Shown: piece after piece, positions 38,086 through 49,129 of the stretch | How the letters are laid out: every line of letters starts with the position of its first letter | Numbering within the stretch: position 1 is the first letter of the stretch | Assembly (NCBI GenBank): GCA_000719695.1 | Contig: JOHN01000026.1 | Location: 36,751 to 100,750 of the forward strand | Length of the DNA: 64,000 nucleotides | Direction: 5' to 3' | From: Streptomyces sp. NRRL F-6131 | GTDB taxonomy: Bacteria > Actinomycetota > Actinomycetes > Streptomycetales > Streptomycetaceae | Made by a program: the position numbers and the translations under genes | The notes under the pieces: model-generated | Databases searched by the model: none | Told to the model about the DNA's origin: nothing | The model's input: the letters and a program-made list of their open reading frames with translations, nothing else

Positions 38086-38104
38086 ACGCACCTTGGGGGT
38101 GCGT
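38086..38104 (-). promoter_or_regulatory. hairpin upstream of the HTH-like gene
   Basis: A 7-bp perfect stem (acgcacc / ggtgcgt), with AGGA/CCT flanks that nearly pair, lies in the 117-bp recG gap about 30-50 bases before the start at 38057. It may be the recG terminator or a leader element of the small gene. Confidence 0.4.
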
Positions 38105-38174
38105 CCTGAACACCTTCATTCTCTCCCGGGGGTCTGACAATCGGGCCCGGCGGCGGGCCCGGCGGGCGGGCCGG

Positions 38175-40436
38175 TCAGCCCTTCTCCATGTAGGCCGCGC
38201 GGTCCTCGTCGAGCAGGCTCTCCAGGGCCGTGCGCAGGTCCGGGTGGGCGGCGAGGTCCGGATCCTCGGCGACCAGCCGGGTCGCCTCGGCACGGGCGGT
38301 CACGATGACCTCCTCGTCCTCCAGCACCGAGAGCACCTTGAGCGAGGACTTCACCCCGGACTGCGCCTGGCCCAGGACATCGCCCTCGCGGCGCTGTTCG
38401 AGGTCGATCCGGGAGAGCTGGAAGCCGTCCAGGGTGCCCGCCACCGCGTCCAGCCGGGCCCGGGCGGCGCTGGCCGCCGGCATGTCGGTGACCAGCAGGC
38501 AGAGCCCGGGGGCGGAGCCGCGCCCGACCCGGCCGCGCAGCTGGTGGAGCTGGGAGACGCCGAACCGGTCCGCGTCCATGATCACCATCGCGGTGGAGTT
38601 CGGCACGTTCACGCCGACCTCGATCACCGTGGTGGCGACCAGCACGTCCACCTCGCCGGCCGTGAACCGGCGCATCACCTCGTCCTTGGCCTCCGGCGCG
38701 AGGCGGCCGTGCAGGATCTCCACCCGCAGCCCGGCCAGCGGGCCGGCCACCAGCTTCCCGGCGGTCTCCACCACGGACAGCGGCGGCCGCCGGTCGCCGT
38801 CCGCGGCCGCGCCCTCGTCCGGCGCGTCGTCGATCAGCTCCTCCAGGTCCTCCGCGGACCGGCGCTTCTTCTTCGCGCCCTTCGCCTCCTTCGCCCCCTT
38901 GGCGCCCTTGGCCTCCTCCGGGTCCTCGTCGCCGATCCGGGGGCAGACCACGTACGCCTGGTGGCCCTTGGCCACCTCCTCGCGGACCCGCTCCCAGGCC
39001 CGGGCCAGGAAGTTGGGCTTCTCGACGGCCGGCACCACATGGGTGGAGATCGGCGAACGCCCGGCCGGCAGCTGGTCCAGCACCGAGGTCTCCAAGTCCC
39101 CGAAGACGGTCATCGCGACCGTGCGCGGGATCGGGGTGGCCGTCATCACCAGCAGGTGCGGCGGCTGTTCGCCCTTGGCGCGCAGCGCGTCCCGCTGCTC
39201 GACGCCGAACCGGTGCTGCTCGTCGACGACGACCAGGCCGAGGTCCTGGAACTGCACCTTGTCCTCGATCAGCGCATGGGTGCCGATCGCGATGCCGGCG
39301 TCCCCGCAGGCCATGTCGAGCAGTGCCTGGCGCCGGACCGGGACCCCCATCGAGCCGGTGAGCAGCACCACCCGGGTGGCCAGGTCGGCGCCGCCGAGCA
39401 TGCCGCCCTCGGCGAGGTCGCCCATCATCTCGACGATCGAGCGGTGGTGCTGCTGCGCCAGCACCTCGGTGGGCGCCAGCAGCACCGCCTGGCCGCCGGC
39501 GTCGACCACGGCCAGCATGGCCCGCAGCGCCACGAGGGTCTTGCCGGAACCGACCTCGCCCTGGAGGAGGCGGTGCATCGGGTGTGCGCTCGCCAGGTCG
39601 GCGGCGATCTCGGCGGAGACCTTCCGCTGGCCCTCGGTGAGGGTGAACGGCAGGCGGGCGTCGAAGGCGTCCAGCAGGCCGCCGGGGCGGGCCTCGCGCG
39701 GCTTGGCGGGCAGGGCGGAGTCGGCGGCCCGGCGCTGGGCGAGGGCGACCTGGAGGACGAACGCCTCGTCCCAGCGGAGCCGCTCCTGGGCGCGTTCGCG
39801 GTCGGCCTGGCCCCGCGGGCGGTGGATCAACTCCAGGGCCTCGGGCAGCGGGATGAGGCCGTGCCGGTCACGGAGCTCGGCGGGCAGCGGCTCGCCGACG
39901 TCGGACAGGTGCTTGGTGAGCGCCGTCTCCACGCAGAGCGAGAGCTTCCAGCTGGGCATCTGGGCGCTGGCCGGGTAGACCGGGATGAGCCGGCCGGCGA
40001 ACCGGGCCGCGGCGCCCTCGCCGTCCGCCTCGTCGAGCAGCTGGTAGTCGGGGGAGGCCAGTTGACGGGCCCGGTTGAACACCCCGACCTTGCCCGCGAA
40101 CAGGCCCTGCGTCCCCGGCCGCAGCTCCTTCTGCCGCCAGCCCTGGTTGAAGAAGACCAGCGACAACCGGCTGCGGCCGTCGGTGACCACCACCTCCAGC
40201 CGGTCGCCCTTGCGACCGCGGAAGGGGATCAGGGTGACCTTCTCGATCCGGGCCAGCACGGTGACGTGCTCGTCGATCTCCAGCTCGTCCAGGCTGGTGA
40301 GCTGGCCGCGTTCGACGTAGCGGCGCGGATAGTGGTGCAGCAGGTCCCCGACCGTGCGCAGCTTGAGGCTGTCGGCGAGCACCTTGGCGGTCCGGTCGCC
40401 GACGAGCTTGGTCAGTGGTTCATCGAGAGCGCCCAT
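38175..40436 (-). CDS. recG: ATP-dependent DNA helicase RecG
   Basis: RecG remodels stalled replication forks and Holliday junctions. It has 753 residues: an N-terminal wedge/OB domain (LLHHYPRRYVERGQ), Walker A GEVGSGKTLVAL (about 288), Walker B/DEQH box VVVDEQHRFG, SAT-like MTATPIPRT, and the C-terminal helicase TTVIEVGVNVPN and LRGRVGRGS. Between the two helicase lobes lies an unusual Lys/Ala-rich insert (KGAKGAKEAKGAKKKRR, about 503-520). The ATG at 40436 is preceded by a weak AGGG. Confidence 0.95.
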   Translation of the reverse strand: MGALDEPLTKLVGDRTAKVLADSLKLRTVGDLLHHYPRRYVERGQLTSLDELEIDEHVTVLARIEKVTLIPFRGRKGDRLEVVVTDGRSRLSLVFFNQGWRQKELRPGTQGLFAGKVGVFNRARQLASPDYQLLDEADGEGAAARFAGRLIPVYPASAQMPSWKLSLCVETALTKHLSDVGEPLPAELRDRHGLIPLPEALELIHRPRGQADRERAQERLRWDEAFVLQVALAQRRAADSALPAKPREARPGGLLDAFDARLPFTLTEGQRKVSAEIAADLASAHPMHRLLQGEVGSGKTLVALRAMLAVVDAGGQAVLLAPTEVLAQQHHRSIVEMMGDLAEGGMLGGADLATRVVLLTGSMGVPVRRQALLDMACGDAGIAIGTHALIEDKVQFQDLGLVVVDEQHRFGVEQRDALRAKGEQPPHLLVMTATPIPRTVAMTVFGDLETSVLDQLPAGRSPISTHVVPAVEKPNFLARAWERVREEVAKGHQAYVVCPRIGDEDPEEAKGAKGAKEAKGAKKKRRSAEDLEELIDDAPDEGAAADGDRRPPLSVVETAGKLVAGPLAGLRVEILHGRLAPEAKDEVMRRFTAGEVDVLVATTVIEVGVNVPNSTAMVIMDADRFGVSQLHQLRGRVGRGSAPGLCLLVTDMPAASAARARLDAVAGTLDGFQLSRIDLEQRREGDVLGQAQSGVKSSLKVLSVLEDEEVIVTARAEATRLVAEDPDLAAHPDLRTALESLLDEDRAAYMEKG

Positions 40437-40476
40437 CAGGGCCCTGTTTACACCACCGGACCGACAGGACGGGCGC

Positions 40477-42108
40477 TCACTCCACACCGATCAGCAGTGG
40501 CGCCGACTCCTGGCCGCCGTGGAAGACCACCGCGTCCACCTCGGGCCGGCTGTGCCGGGCGCGGGCGACCAGCCGCTCGGCGAGGCCCCCGGGGGCGCCC
40601 TCCCCGAGGATCAGGGTGACGAGTTCGCCACCGCCGGCGAGCATCCGGTCCAGCACGCTCTCGCCGACCTCGGCCAGGCCGCCGCCGATCACCGCGACGT
40701 CCCCGTCGATCAGTCCCAGCACGTCTCCGGCCTGGCAGACCCCGGCCATGGTCCAGGACTCGCCCTCGGCGACGGCCAGTTCGGCGTACCGGGTGGCGCC
40801 GGCCGCCGAGGTCATCGCGACCACGTCCTCGTCGAAGCGCCGGCCGGCCTCGTGCACGGCGAGCGCCGCCAGGCCCTGGACCGGCGAGCGGGTGGGCAGC
40901 ACCGCGATCCGCACGCCCTCCTCGCGCAGCTGGTCGGCGGCCGCGCCGGCGGCGGCCCGCAGTTCGGGGTCGTTGAGCAGCAGCACCACCTCGCGGGCGG
41001 CGGCGCGGCGCACGGCGGCGGTGAGTTCGGCGCTGGCCGGCGGGCGGCCGGGCTCGGCGTGCAGCACGACCGCGCCGGCCTGCTCGCAGAGTTCGGCGAG
41101 GCCGGCGCCGGAGACCACCGAGAGCACCGCGCGGGCCCGCCACTCGGGCTCGCCGCGGCCGGCGGCGGCGCCGGAGCGGGCGGCGGCCTCGGCGAAGTGG
41201 GTGATCCGGATCTGGTGCGGGCGCCCGGCGCGCACCCCGGCCTCGACGGCGGCGCCCGCGTCGTCGACGTGGACGTGGACGTTCCACAGGCCGTCGCCGC
41301 CGCCGACCACCAACGAGTCGCCGAGCCCGGCGAGCCGCTCGCGCAGCGCGGGCAGCGCCTCGTCGGGCGCGTCCAGCAGGTAGATCACCTCGAAGGCGGG
41401 GTGACCGGGGCCGGGCGGCCGCACGTGGAGTTCGCAGCTCTCCACCGGCCGCAGGTCGTCGCGCAGCGCCACCGGGCCCATCGGCTGGTGGCCGGCCACC
41501 GCGTCGGCGAGCGCCCCCAGGACGGCGACCAGGCCGCGGCCGCCGGCGTCCACCACCCCGTTCTCGGCGAGGACGGGGAGCTGCTCGGGGGTGTGCCGCA
41601 GGGCGTCGCGGGCGGCCCGGTGGGCGGCCTCGGCGACCTGCCCGAGCCCGTCGCCGGCCAGCGCGGCCTCTCGGGCGGCGGTCCGGGCGACGGTCAGCAG
41701 GGTGCCCTCGACCGGTTCGGCGACCGCCTGGTAGGCGGAGTCGGCGGCACGCCGCAGGGCGGCCCGCAGCTGGTCCGCGCCGCCGCCCTCGGCGAGGGTC
41801 TCGGCGGTGCCGCGCAGCCACTGGGCGAGGATCACCCCGGAGTTGCCGCGGGCGCCGACCAGCGCGCCGCGGGCCATCGCCCGGGCGGTCTCGGCGAGGC
41901 CGGGCGCCGGGCCGGTGCCGGCGTCGGCGAAGCGGCTCTCCACCTCGGCGGCGGCCGATTCCACGGTCAGGTAGAGGTTGGTGCCGGTGTCGCCGTCCGG
42001 AACGGGGTAGACGTTGAGTGCGTCGATCTCCTCGCGGGCCTGGCCGAGCGCGCGCAGCGCCAGTTGGCACCAGCTGCGCACGGCCGGGGCGTCGAGCGTG
42101 TGCAGCAC
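40477..42108 (-). CDS. DAK2-domain (YloV/FakA-like) kinase subunit
   Basis: This is a 543-residue protein of the YloV/FakA family. The N-terminal DhaL/DAK2 domain has NVYPVPDGDTGTNLYLT and GARGNSGVILAQWLRG. A long FakA-like C-terminal half follows. FakA phosphorylates fatty acids bound to a FakB (DegV) partner in Firmicutes; no FakB lies in this window, so the role here is inferred. The GTG at 42108 has GGAGGAG 5 bases before it. It is divergent from rpmB and 40 bases upstream of recG. Confidence 0.82.
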   Translation of the reverse strand: MLHTLDAPAVRSWCQLALRALGQAREEIDALNVYPVPDGDTGTNLYLTVESAAAEVESRFADAGTGPAPGLAETARAMARGALVGARGNSGVILAQWLRGTAETLAEGGGADQLRAALRRAADSAYQAVAEPVEGTLLTVARTAAREAALAGDGLGQVAEAAHRAARDALRHTPEQLPVLAENGVVDAGGRGLVAVLGALADAVAGHQPMGPVALRDDLRPVESCELHVRPPGPGHPAFEVIYLLDAPDEALPALRERLAGLGDSLVVGGGDGLWNVHVHVDDAGAAVEAGVRAGRPHQIRITHFAEAAARSGAAAGRGEPEWRARAVLSVVSGAGLAELCEQAGAVVLHAEPGRPPASAELTAAVRRAAAREVVLLLNDPELRAAAGAAADQLREEGVRIAVLPTRSPVQGLAALAVHEAGRRFDEDVVAMTSAAGATRYAELAVAEGESWTMAGVCQAGDVLGLIDGDVAVIGGGLAEVGESVLDRMLAGGGELVTLILGEGAPGGLAERLVARARHSRPEVDAVVFHGGQESAPLLIGVE

Positions 42109-42391
42109 CAGGTCTCCTCCGGAGTGGGACGCCGTGATGGCCTGACAGTGAACGGCGAGGGGTGGTACCGGCAGGTTATCGGGGGTCGGGAGGCGGCGGC
42201 GGACGCGGCGGCCGGAGCGATCACCCGGCCGGGCATGGTAGTTTCGTTGAACGGAAGCAAGCGTTGTATGCTCTTCCGGTTGCCTGGAACTGTTCCGGGC
42301 TCTCCCCTTGGTCCGGTTCGGTTCACGTGAGTGCTCCGCTGGTCCGGCGGGTTGTCTCACGTAAATGATCTGAAGTCTTGGAGTGACTCCT
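42109..42391. other. divergent FakA-like / rpmB promoter gap
   Basis: This gap is locally AT-richer at 42240-42290 and should hold the rpmB promoter (for example a TATGCT hexamer near 42268). No ORF of its own and no strong inverted repeat was seen. Confidence 0.5.
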
Positions 42392-42577
42392 GTGGCTGCC
42401 AACTGCGACGTCTGCGGCAAGGGGCCGGGCTTCGGCAACAGCATCTCCCACTCGCACCGCCGTACCCCCCGTCGCTGGAACCCCAACATCCAGACGGTGC
42501 GCGCTGTGGTTGGGCGGACGCCGAAGCGGCTCAACGTCTGCACCTCGTGCATCAAGGCCGGTAAGGTCTCGCGCTGA
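42392..42577 (+). CDS. rpmB: 50S ribosomal protein L28
   Basis: This is ribosomal protein L28, 61 residues, the zinc-ribbon type with two CxxC pairs ([16 protein letters not shown]). The GTG at 42392 has GGAG 8 bases upstream. It is alone on the plus strand between divergent recG-side genes and convergent thiD. Confidence 0.97.
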   Translation: MAANCDVCGKGPGFGNSISHSHRRTPRRWNPNIQTVRAVVGRTPKRLNVCTSCIKAGKVSR

Positions 42578-42607
42578 CGCGCAGACCGGTATGCCGGTCC
42601 TCCAGTG

Positions 42608-42646
42608 AGTCGGTTCATCCTCGGGTGAACCGGCTTTCTGTTGTTC
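42608..42646 (+). terminator. rho-independent terminator of rpmB
   Basis: A 13-bp stem with two G-U wobbles (agtcggttca arm) is followed by TTTCTGTTGTT, so this one has a real U tract. Confidence 0.85.
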
Positions 42647-42666
42647 CGGCATCGGACCGACCTGAT

Positions 42667-42692
42667 GTGGGCGGGCCCTCGGGCCCGCCCAC
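42667..42692 (-). terminator. terminator of thiD
   Basis: A perfect 12-bp stem (gtgggcgggccc) with a 2-base loop lies between rpmB and thiD, serving at least the minus strand. Confidence 0.75.
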
Positions 42693-42734
42693 AGGCATGT
42701 CCGGACACGGTCGCCCGCGGTCCGGCACCGGGGA

Positions 42735-43541
<807 letters not shown>

Positions 43542-43558
43542 GCCCCCAACCTACGCGG

Positions 43559-44584
<1,026 letters not shown>

Positions 44585-44605
44585 GCCGGTGGCTCTCCCG
44601 ATCAA

Positions 44606-44636
44606 AGTGGTTCAGACCACAGTGGTCCAGACCACT
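44606..44636. promoter_or_regulatory. tandem DasR-responsive-element-like operators before pfkA
   Basis: Two 16-bp palindromes share one base at 44621. The right one (44621-44636) reads AGTGGTCCAGACCACT, differing at one position from the published dre AGTGGTCTAGACCACT. The left one (44606-44621) has three differences. They lie 22-52 bases upstream of the pfkA start, overlapping its likely promoter. GntR-family regulators such as DasR bind this type of element and are released by glucosamine phosphates. Confidence 0.7.
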
Positions 44637-44848
44637 CGCGTGGAGGGCGGGCGGCCTGCCTGTGGGCCAAGCCTACGCACACCGCCTGCCCGGAGCCCGT
44701 TCGCGCGGCGCCCGGGAGCGTCGCGCGCCCCGCCGACCGCGCCGACCGCGCCGCCCCGACGCCCCGGCACGGCCCGCGTCCCGGCCGTCAACCACCGGCC
44801 GGGGCTCCCCCGTTGACCGTCCCGCGCGCCTCCCGCATCACTCCGGCG

Positions 44849-45814
44849 TCACTCCGCGAAGTGGTCCCAGCCGCCGACCCGGTCCCAGGCCTCGCCGTCC
44901 ACCGTGACCCGGCCCCCGCGGGCCGCCCGCGCCCGGCCGACGACCTCGCCCACCACCCGCCAGCGGGCGGGCAGTTGGACCCCGCGCGGGAAGGTCGCGA
45001 CGATCGCGTGGTCCTCGCCGCCGGACAGCACCCAGACCAGCGGGTCGACCCCGACCGCCTGACCGATGTCCGCCATCTGCGCCGGCACGTCGAAGTCGGC
45101 CGCCCGCAGGTCGATGTCCACCGCGCTGGCCCTGGCCACGTGCCCGAGGTCGGCCACCAGCCCGTCACTCACGTCGATCATCGCGGTGGCGCCCAGCTCC
45201 GCGCCGCCCGGTCCCGCGTGGTACGGCGGCTCGGGGCGGCGGTGCGCCTCGACGAAGGCCCGCGGGGAACGGAAGCCGCGCTGCAGCACCGTCAGGCCCG
45301 CCGCCGACCAGCCGAGCCAGCCGGTGACCGCGACCACGTCGCCCACCTGGGCACCGGCGCGCGTCACCGGCGCGCGCCCCTGGAGGTCCCCGAGCGCCGT
45401 GATGGCCAGGGTGATGGTCTCCCCGCGCACCACGTCACCGCCGACCACCGTCGCCCCGGCCACCTGGCACTCGTCCCGCAGGCCGTCCATCAGCTCGGTG
45501 GCCCAGGTGGTCGGCAGGTCCGCCGGCGCGACCAGACCGAGCAGGATCGCGGTCGGCACCGCGCCCATCGCCGCCACGTCGGCGAGGTTCTGGGCGGCCG
45601 CCTTGCGGCCCACGTCGTACGCGGTGGACCAGTCCCGGCGGAAGTGCCGGTTCTCGATGAGCACGTCGGTGGTGGCCACCACCCGGCCGTCCGGGGCCTT
45701 CACCACCGCGGCGTCGTCGCCCGGGCCGAGGTCGACCGCGTCGGTGAGCGGCACCCGGGCGGTCAGCTCCCTGATGAGTCCGAACTCGCCGAGCTCGCCC
45801 ACGGTCCCCTGCAT
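44849..45814 (-). CDS. thiL: thiamine-monophosphate kinase
   Basis: ThiL phosphorylates thiamine monophosphate to thiamine pyrophosphate. It has 321 residues with the AIRS-fold ATP/Mg motif GPGDDAAVV, DVLIENRHFRRDWSTAYDVG, MGAVPTAIL, GGDVVRG and DVSDGLVADLGH. The ATG at 45814 has GGGAGGA 7 bases upstream; the ORF extends further without homology. It is upstream of pfkA-thiD on the same strand with a 264-bp gap that contains the dre-like sites. Confidence 0.94.
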   Translation of the reverse strand: MQGTVGELGEFGLIRELTARVPLTDAVDLGPGDDAAVVKAPDGRVVATTDVLIENRHFRRDWSTAYDVGRKAAAQNLADVAAMGAVPTAILLGLVAPADLPTTWATELMDGLRDECQVAGATVVGGDVVRGETITLAITALGDLQGRAPVTRAGAQVGDVVAVTGWLGWSAAGLTVLQRGFRSPRAFVEAHRRPEPPYHAGPGGAELGATAMIDVSDGLVADLGHVARASAVDIDLRAADFDVPAQMADIGQAVGVDPLVWVLSGGEDHAIVATFPRGVQLPARWRVVGEVVGRARAARGGRVTVDGEAWDRVGGWDHFAE

Positions 45815-46032
45815 CTGCCGTCCTCCCGGTTGCGCCCGGTCCGGGCGCGTACGTCCTGCGGCCACGCCGCCTCCGCGCGCAGCGTACGCCCTCCGACGGC
45901 GCAGAGGTCTCCCCTCCCCGGCCCACCGGGAGGTAGCGTGGTGATCAGTCTGCCGGTGAGCCCGTTCCCCACCCGACACCCGACCGGGCGCTCACGGCCG
46001 CGATCCCCGTACCCAGCCGCCCGGAGGTCCCC

Positions 46033-46266
46033 GTGGTACAGGCCTACATCCTGATTCAGACCGAGGTCGGCAAGGCCAGCGCCGTCGCCGAGTCCATCAC
46101 CAAGATCGCCGGAGTCCTCCAGGCCGAGGACGTCACCGGCCCGTACGACGTGATCGTCCGCGCCGAGGCCGACACCGTGGACGACCTCGGCCGCCTGGTC
46201 GTCGCCAAGGTCCAGCAGGTCGAGGGCATCACCCGCACCCTGACCTGTCCGGTCGTCCACCTGTAA
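46033..46266 (+). CDS. stand-alone Lrp/AsnC ligand-binding (RAM) domain
   Basis: This is a 77-residue protein equal to the C-terminal RAM domain of Lrp/AsnC regulators (AYILIQTEVGKASAVAESITKIAGV then GPYDVIVRAEADTVDDLGRLV). There is no DNA-binding part. Such stand-alone domains form oligomers that may bind amino acids or modulate full-length Lrp proteins. The GTG at 46033 has GGAGG 5 bases upstream. It precedes the DUF3515 gene by 20 bases. Confidence 0.88.
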   Translation: MVQAYILIQTEVGKASAVAESITKIAGVLQAEDVTGPYDVIVRAEADTVDDLGRLVVAKVQQVEGITRTLTCPVVHL

Positions 46267-46286
46267 GGCCCGCTTACCATCGGCGG

Positions 46287-46799
46287 GTGACCCGAGAACT
46301 CCGCGCCCCCCGCTTCCTGGCGGCACTGCCGGCCCCCGTCCGGTGGCTGGCGGTGCCGACCGCGCTCGCCTGCACCGTCGTCGTCCTGATCGGCAGCTGG
46401 AGCGCGCCCGAGAGGATCGAGACGCCGGCCCCGGCCCCCAAGGCCGCCGGCTACTGCCGGGCACTGGCCGCCGCGCTCCCCCAGGAGCTGCTCGGCCACC
46501 CGCGCAAGGACCCGACGCCCGCCTCCCCGTTCGTCGCCGGCTGGGCGAGCTCACCGCGCGTGGTGCTGCGCTGCGGCGTGGACCGGCCGGACGCGCTGAA
46601 CGGCCCGGCCGCCAAGGACCTCTCCCCGACCATCAACGACGTGACCTGGTGGCCGCAGCAGCTGGACGACGGCGGCTACCGCTACACCTCCACGCAGCGC
46701 AAGGCCCACGTGGAGGTCACCGTGCCCGGGGGCGCGTTCGCCAATCCGCTGGACCCGGTCGCCGCCCTCTCCGCCGTGGTCGCCGCCACCATCCCCTGA
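46287..46799 (+). CDS. DUF3515 membrane-anchored protein
   Basis: This is a 170-residue protein with one N-terminal membrane span (about 19-38, WLAVPTALACTVVVLIG) and an extracytoplasmic DUF3515 domain, recognisable from CRALAAALP and the VVLRCGVDRP and INDVTWWP segments. Function is unknown. It is probably co-transcribed with the Lrp/RAM gene and convergent with ddl, a neighbourhood shared with other streptomycetes. Confidence 0.8.
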   Translation: MTRELRAPRFLAALPAPVRWLAVPTALACTVVVLIGSWSAPERIETPAPAPKAAGYCRALAAALPQELLGHPRKDPTPASPFVAGWASSPRVVLRCGVDRPDALNGPAAKDLSPTINDVTWWPQQLDDGGYRYTSTQRKAHVEVTVPGGAFANPLDPVAALSAVVAATIP

Positions 46800-46817
46800 C
46801 CCGCGGCGCCGACGTGC

Positions 46818-46854
46818 CCGGAGGGCGGCCCCGGACTCCGGGACCGCCCTCCGG
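46818..46854. terminator. bidirectional hairpin between DUF3515 gene and ddl
   Basis: An 11-bp perfect outer stem (ccggagggcgg / ccgccctccgg) encloses a further 5-bp stem and sits midway between the convergent ends. Confidence 0.8.
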
Positions 46855-46869
46855 TGCTGTCCGCGCGGG

Positions 46870-48012
46870 TTACCGCAGACCGGTCGAGCGGCGCAGCGCC
46901 GCCTGCAGCAGCCGGTCGACCAGCTCCGGGTACGACATCCCGCTGGCCTCCCACATCTTCGGGTAGGCCGAGATGGGGGTGAAGCCGGGCATCGTGTTGA
47001 CCTCGTTGACCATCCAGCCGCCGTCCTCCAGCAGGAAGAAGTCGACCCGGGCCAGGCCCTCGCAGCCGAGCGCCTCGAACGCCTCGACGGCCTGGCGGCG
47101 GATCTCGGCGGTCTCCTCGGCGGAGAGCTCGGCCGGGATCCGGACCTCGGAGGAGTCGATGTACTTGGCCTCGAAGTCGTAGAACTCGTAGCCGCCGCCG
47201 ACCAGCACCTCGGCCGGGACGCTCGCCCGCGGACCGTCCTCGAACTCCAGCACCGCGCACTCGAGCTCGCGGCCGGAGACGCCCGCCTCGATGATCAGCT
47301 TGGGGTCGTGCCGACGGGCCTCCTCGATCGCGGCGTCGAGGTCGGAGACGTCCTTGACCTTGCTGATGCCGATGCTGGAGCCGGCCCGGCAGGGCTTCAC
47401 GAACACCGGCATGCCGAGGCCCGCGACGCGCTCGCGGACCGCGGCCCGGCCCTCCTCGGTCTCCCACTCGCGCGGCCGGACCACGGTGTAGCGCCCGACG
47501 CCGAGACCGTGCGAGGCCAGCAGGCGCTTGGTGAACTCCTTGTCCATGCCCACCGCGCTGGCGAGCACGCCGTTGCCGACGTACGGCACGCCGGAGAGTT
47601 CCAGCAGGCCCTGCAGCGTGCCGTCCTCGCCCCAGGGGCCGTGCAGCAGCGGGAAGACCACGTCCACCTGGCCGAGCGCCTTGGGGGTGGCGCCGGGCTC
47701 GGTCAGGACCACCTCGCGGCTGCCGGGGCCGATCGGCAGCGCGACCTGGCCCTCGGTGGACTCGGCGACCTGGTCGACGTCCGGCAGCCGGCCGTCGGTG
47801 ATGGCCATCCGGGCCGGCTCGTCGCTGGCCAGTGCCCAGCGGCCCTCGTGGGTGATGCCGATCGGCAGCACCTCGTACTTGTCGCGGTCGATCGCCCTGA
47901 GCACGCTGCCCGCGGTCGAGACCGAGATGGCGTGCTCGGAGCTGCGGCCGCCGAACACGACGGCGACCCGCGGCTTCGCGGACGGGTTCTGGGAGGTCTG
48001 TTCGATGCTCAT
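46870..48012 (-). CDS. ddl: D-alanine-D-alanine ligase
   Basis: Ddl joins two D-alanines for peptidoglycan. It has 380 residues. The N-terminal Ddl domain starts VAVVFGGRSSEHAISV. The ATP-grasp region has FVKPCRAGSSIGISKV and the Mg-binding DFFLLEDGGWMVNEVNTMPGFTPIS. The YDFEAKY and MPGFT motifs fit D-Ala:D-Ala specificity rather than D-Ala:D-Lac, but this was not proven. It is downstream of gpsA. Confidence 0.95.
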   Translation of the reverse strand: MSIEQTSQNPSAKPRVAVVFGGRSSEHAISVSTAGSVLRAIDRDKYEVLPIGITHEGRWALASDEPARMAITDGRLPDVDQVAESTEGQVALPIGPGSREVVLTEPGATPKALGQVDVVFPLLHGPWGEDGTLQGLLELSGVPYVGNGVLASAVGMDKEFTKRLLASHGLGVGRYTVVRPREWETEEGRAAVRERVAGLGMPVFVKPCRAGSSIGISKVKDVSDLDAAIEEARRHDPKLIIEAGVSGRELECAVLEFEDGPRASVPAEVLVGGGYEFYDFEAKYIDSSEVRIPAELSAEETAEIRRQAVEAFEALGCEGLARVDFFLLEDGGWMVNEVNTMPGFTPISAYPKMWEASGMSYPELVDRLLQAALRRSTGLR

Positions 48013-48127
48013 ATCGCGACGAAGGGTACCCCGAGGCCGGTTTCGGGGAGATGACCGACCCGAACCGCCCGAACCGCCCGGCACCGCCCCGGCCCGCCGC
48101 CGGGCGGCTCCGGGGCGGGCGGGAGCG

Positions 48128-49129
48128 TCAGCGCCGTTCGGGCTTGGCCGAGCGGGACATCAGCGCCCGCAACGCCTCCTGGGTGGGGCGGCCGTTGTGC
48201 ACGACGTCCACCACCGCCTCGACGATCGGCATGTCGACGCCGCTGCGCCGGGCCAGGTCGAGCACCGACTCGCAGGACTTGACGCCCTCCGCGGTCTGCC
48301 GGGTGGCCGCGATGGTCTCGGCCAGCGACATGCCCCGGCCCAGGTTGGTGCCGAAGGTGTGGTTGCGCGAGAGCGGCGAGGAACAGGTGGCCACCAGGTC
48401 GCCCATGCCGGCCAGACCGGCGAAGGTGTACGGGTCCGCGCCGAGCGCCAGCCCGAGCCGGGTGGTCTCGGCGAGCCCGCGGGTGATCAGCGTCGCCTTG
48501 GTGTTGTCGCCCAGCCCCATGCCGTCGGCCATGCCGACCGCCAGGCCGATCACGTTCTTGACCGCCCCGCCGAGCTCGCAGCCGATCACGTCGGTGTTGG
48601 TGTACGGCCGGAAGTACGGCGTGTGGCAGGCCGCCTGGAGCCGCTTGGCGACCGCCTCGTCGGTGCAGGCCACCACACTGGCGGCGGGCTGCCGGTTGGC
48701 GATCTCCCGGGCCAGGTTGGGCCCGCTGACGACGGCGATCCGCTCCGGGCCGACCTTGGCGACCTCGCCGACGACCTCGCTCATCCGCTTGGCGGTGCCG
48801 AGTTCGATGCCCTTCATCAGGCTGACCAGGACGGTCTGCGGCTCCAGCAGCGGCGCCCAGGCCGCCAGGTTCTCGCGCAGCGTCTGCGAGGGCACCACCA
48901 GCACCGCGAAGTCCGCGCGGGCCAGCGCCTCGGCGGGGTCGGTGGTGGCCCGGACGGCGTCCGGCAACCGGACGCCGGGCAGGTAGTCGGGGTTGGTGTG
49001 GGTGGCGTTGACGGCTACCGCCAGCTCCTGGCGGCGGCCCCACAGGGTCACCTCGCAGCCGGCGTCCGCCAGCACCATCGCGAACGCGGTGCCCCAGGAA
49101 CCGGTGCCGAACACGGCGCAGCGGGTCAC
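48128..49129 (-). CDS. gpsA: NAD(P)-dependent glycerol-3-phosphate dehydrogenase
   Basis: GpsA makes sn-glycerol 3-phosphate for phospholipids. It has 333 residues: the [11 protein letters not shown]ossmann loop, [21 protein letters not shown], and the catalytic lysine region [25 protein letters not shown]. The start GTG overlaps the plsC stop by GTGA, so the pair is coupled. plsC-gpsA-ddl form a run on the minus strand. Confidence 0.96.
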   Translation of the reverse strand: MTRCAVFGTGSWGTAFAMVLADAGCEVTLWGRRQELAVAVNATHTNPDYLPGVRLPDAVRATTDPAEALARADFAVLVVPSQTLRENLAAWAPLLEPQTVLVSLMKGIELGTAKRMSEVVGEVAKVGPERIAVVSGPNLAREIANRQPAASVVACTDEAVAKRLQAACHTPYFRPYTNTDVIGCELGGAVKNVIGLAVGMADGMGLGDNTKATLITRGLAETTRLGLALGADPYTFAGLAGMGDLVATCSSPLSRNHTFGTNLGRGMSLAETIAATRQTAEGVKSCESVLDLARRSGVDMPIVEAVVDVVHNGRPTQEALRALMSRSAKPERR

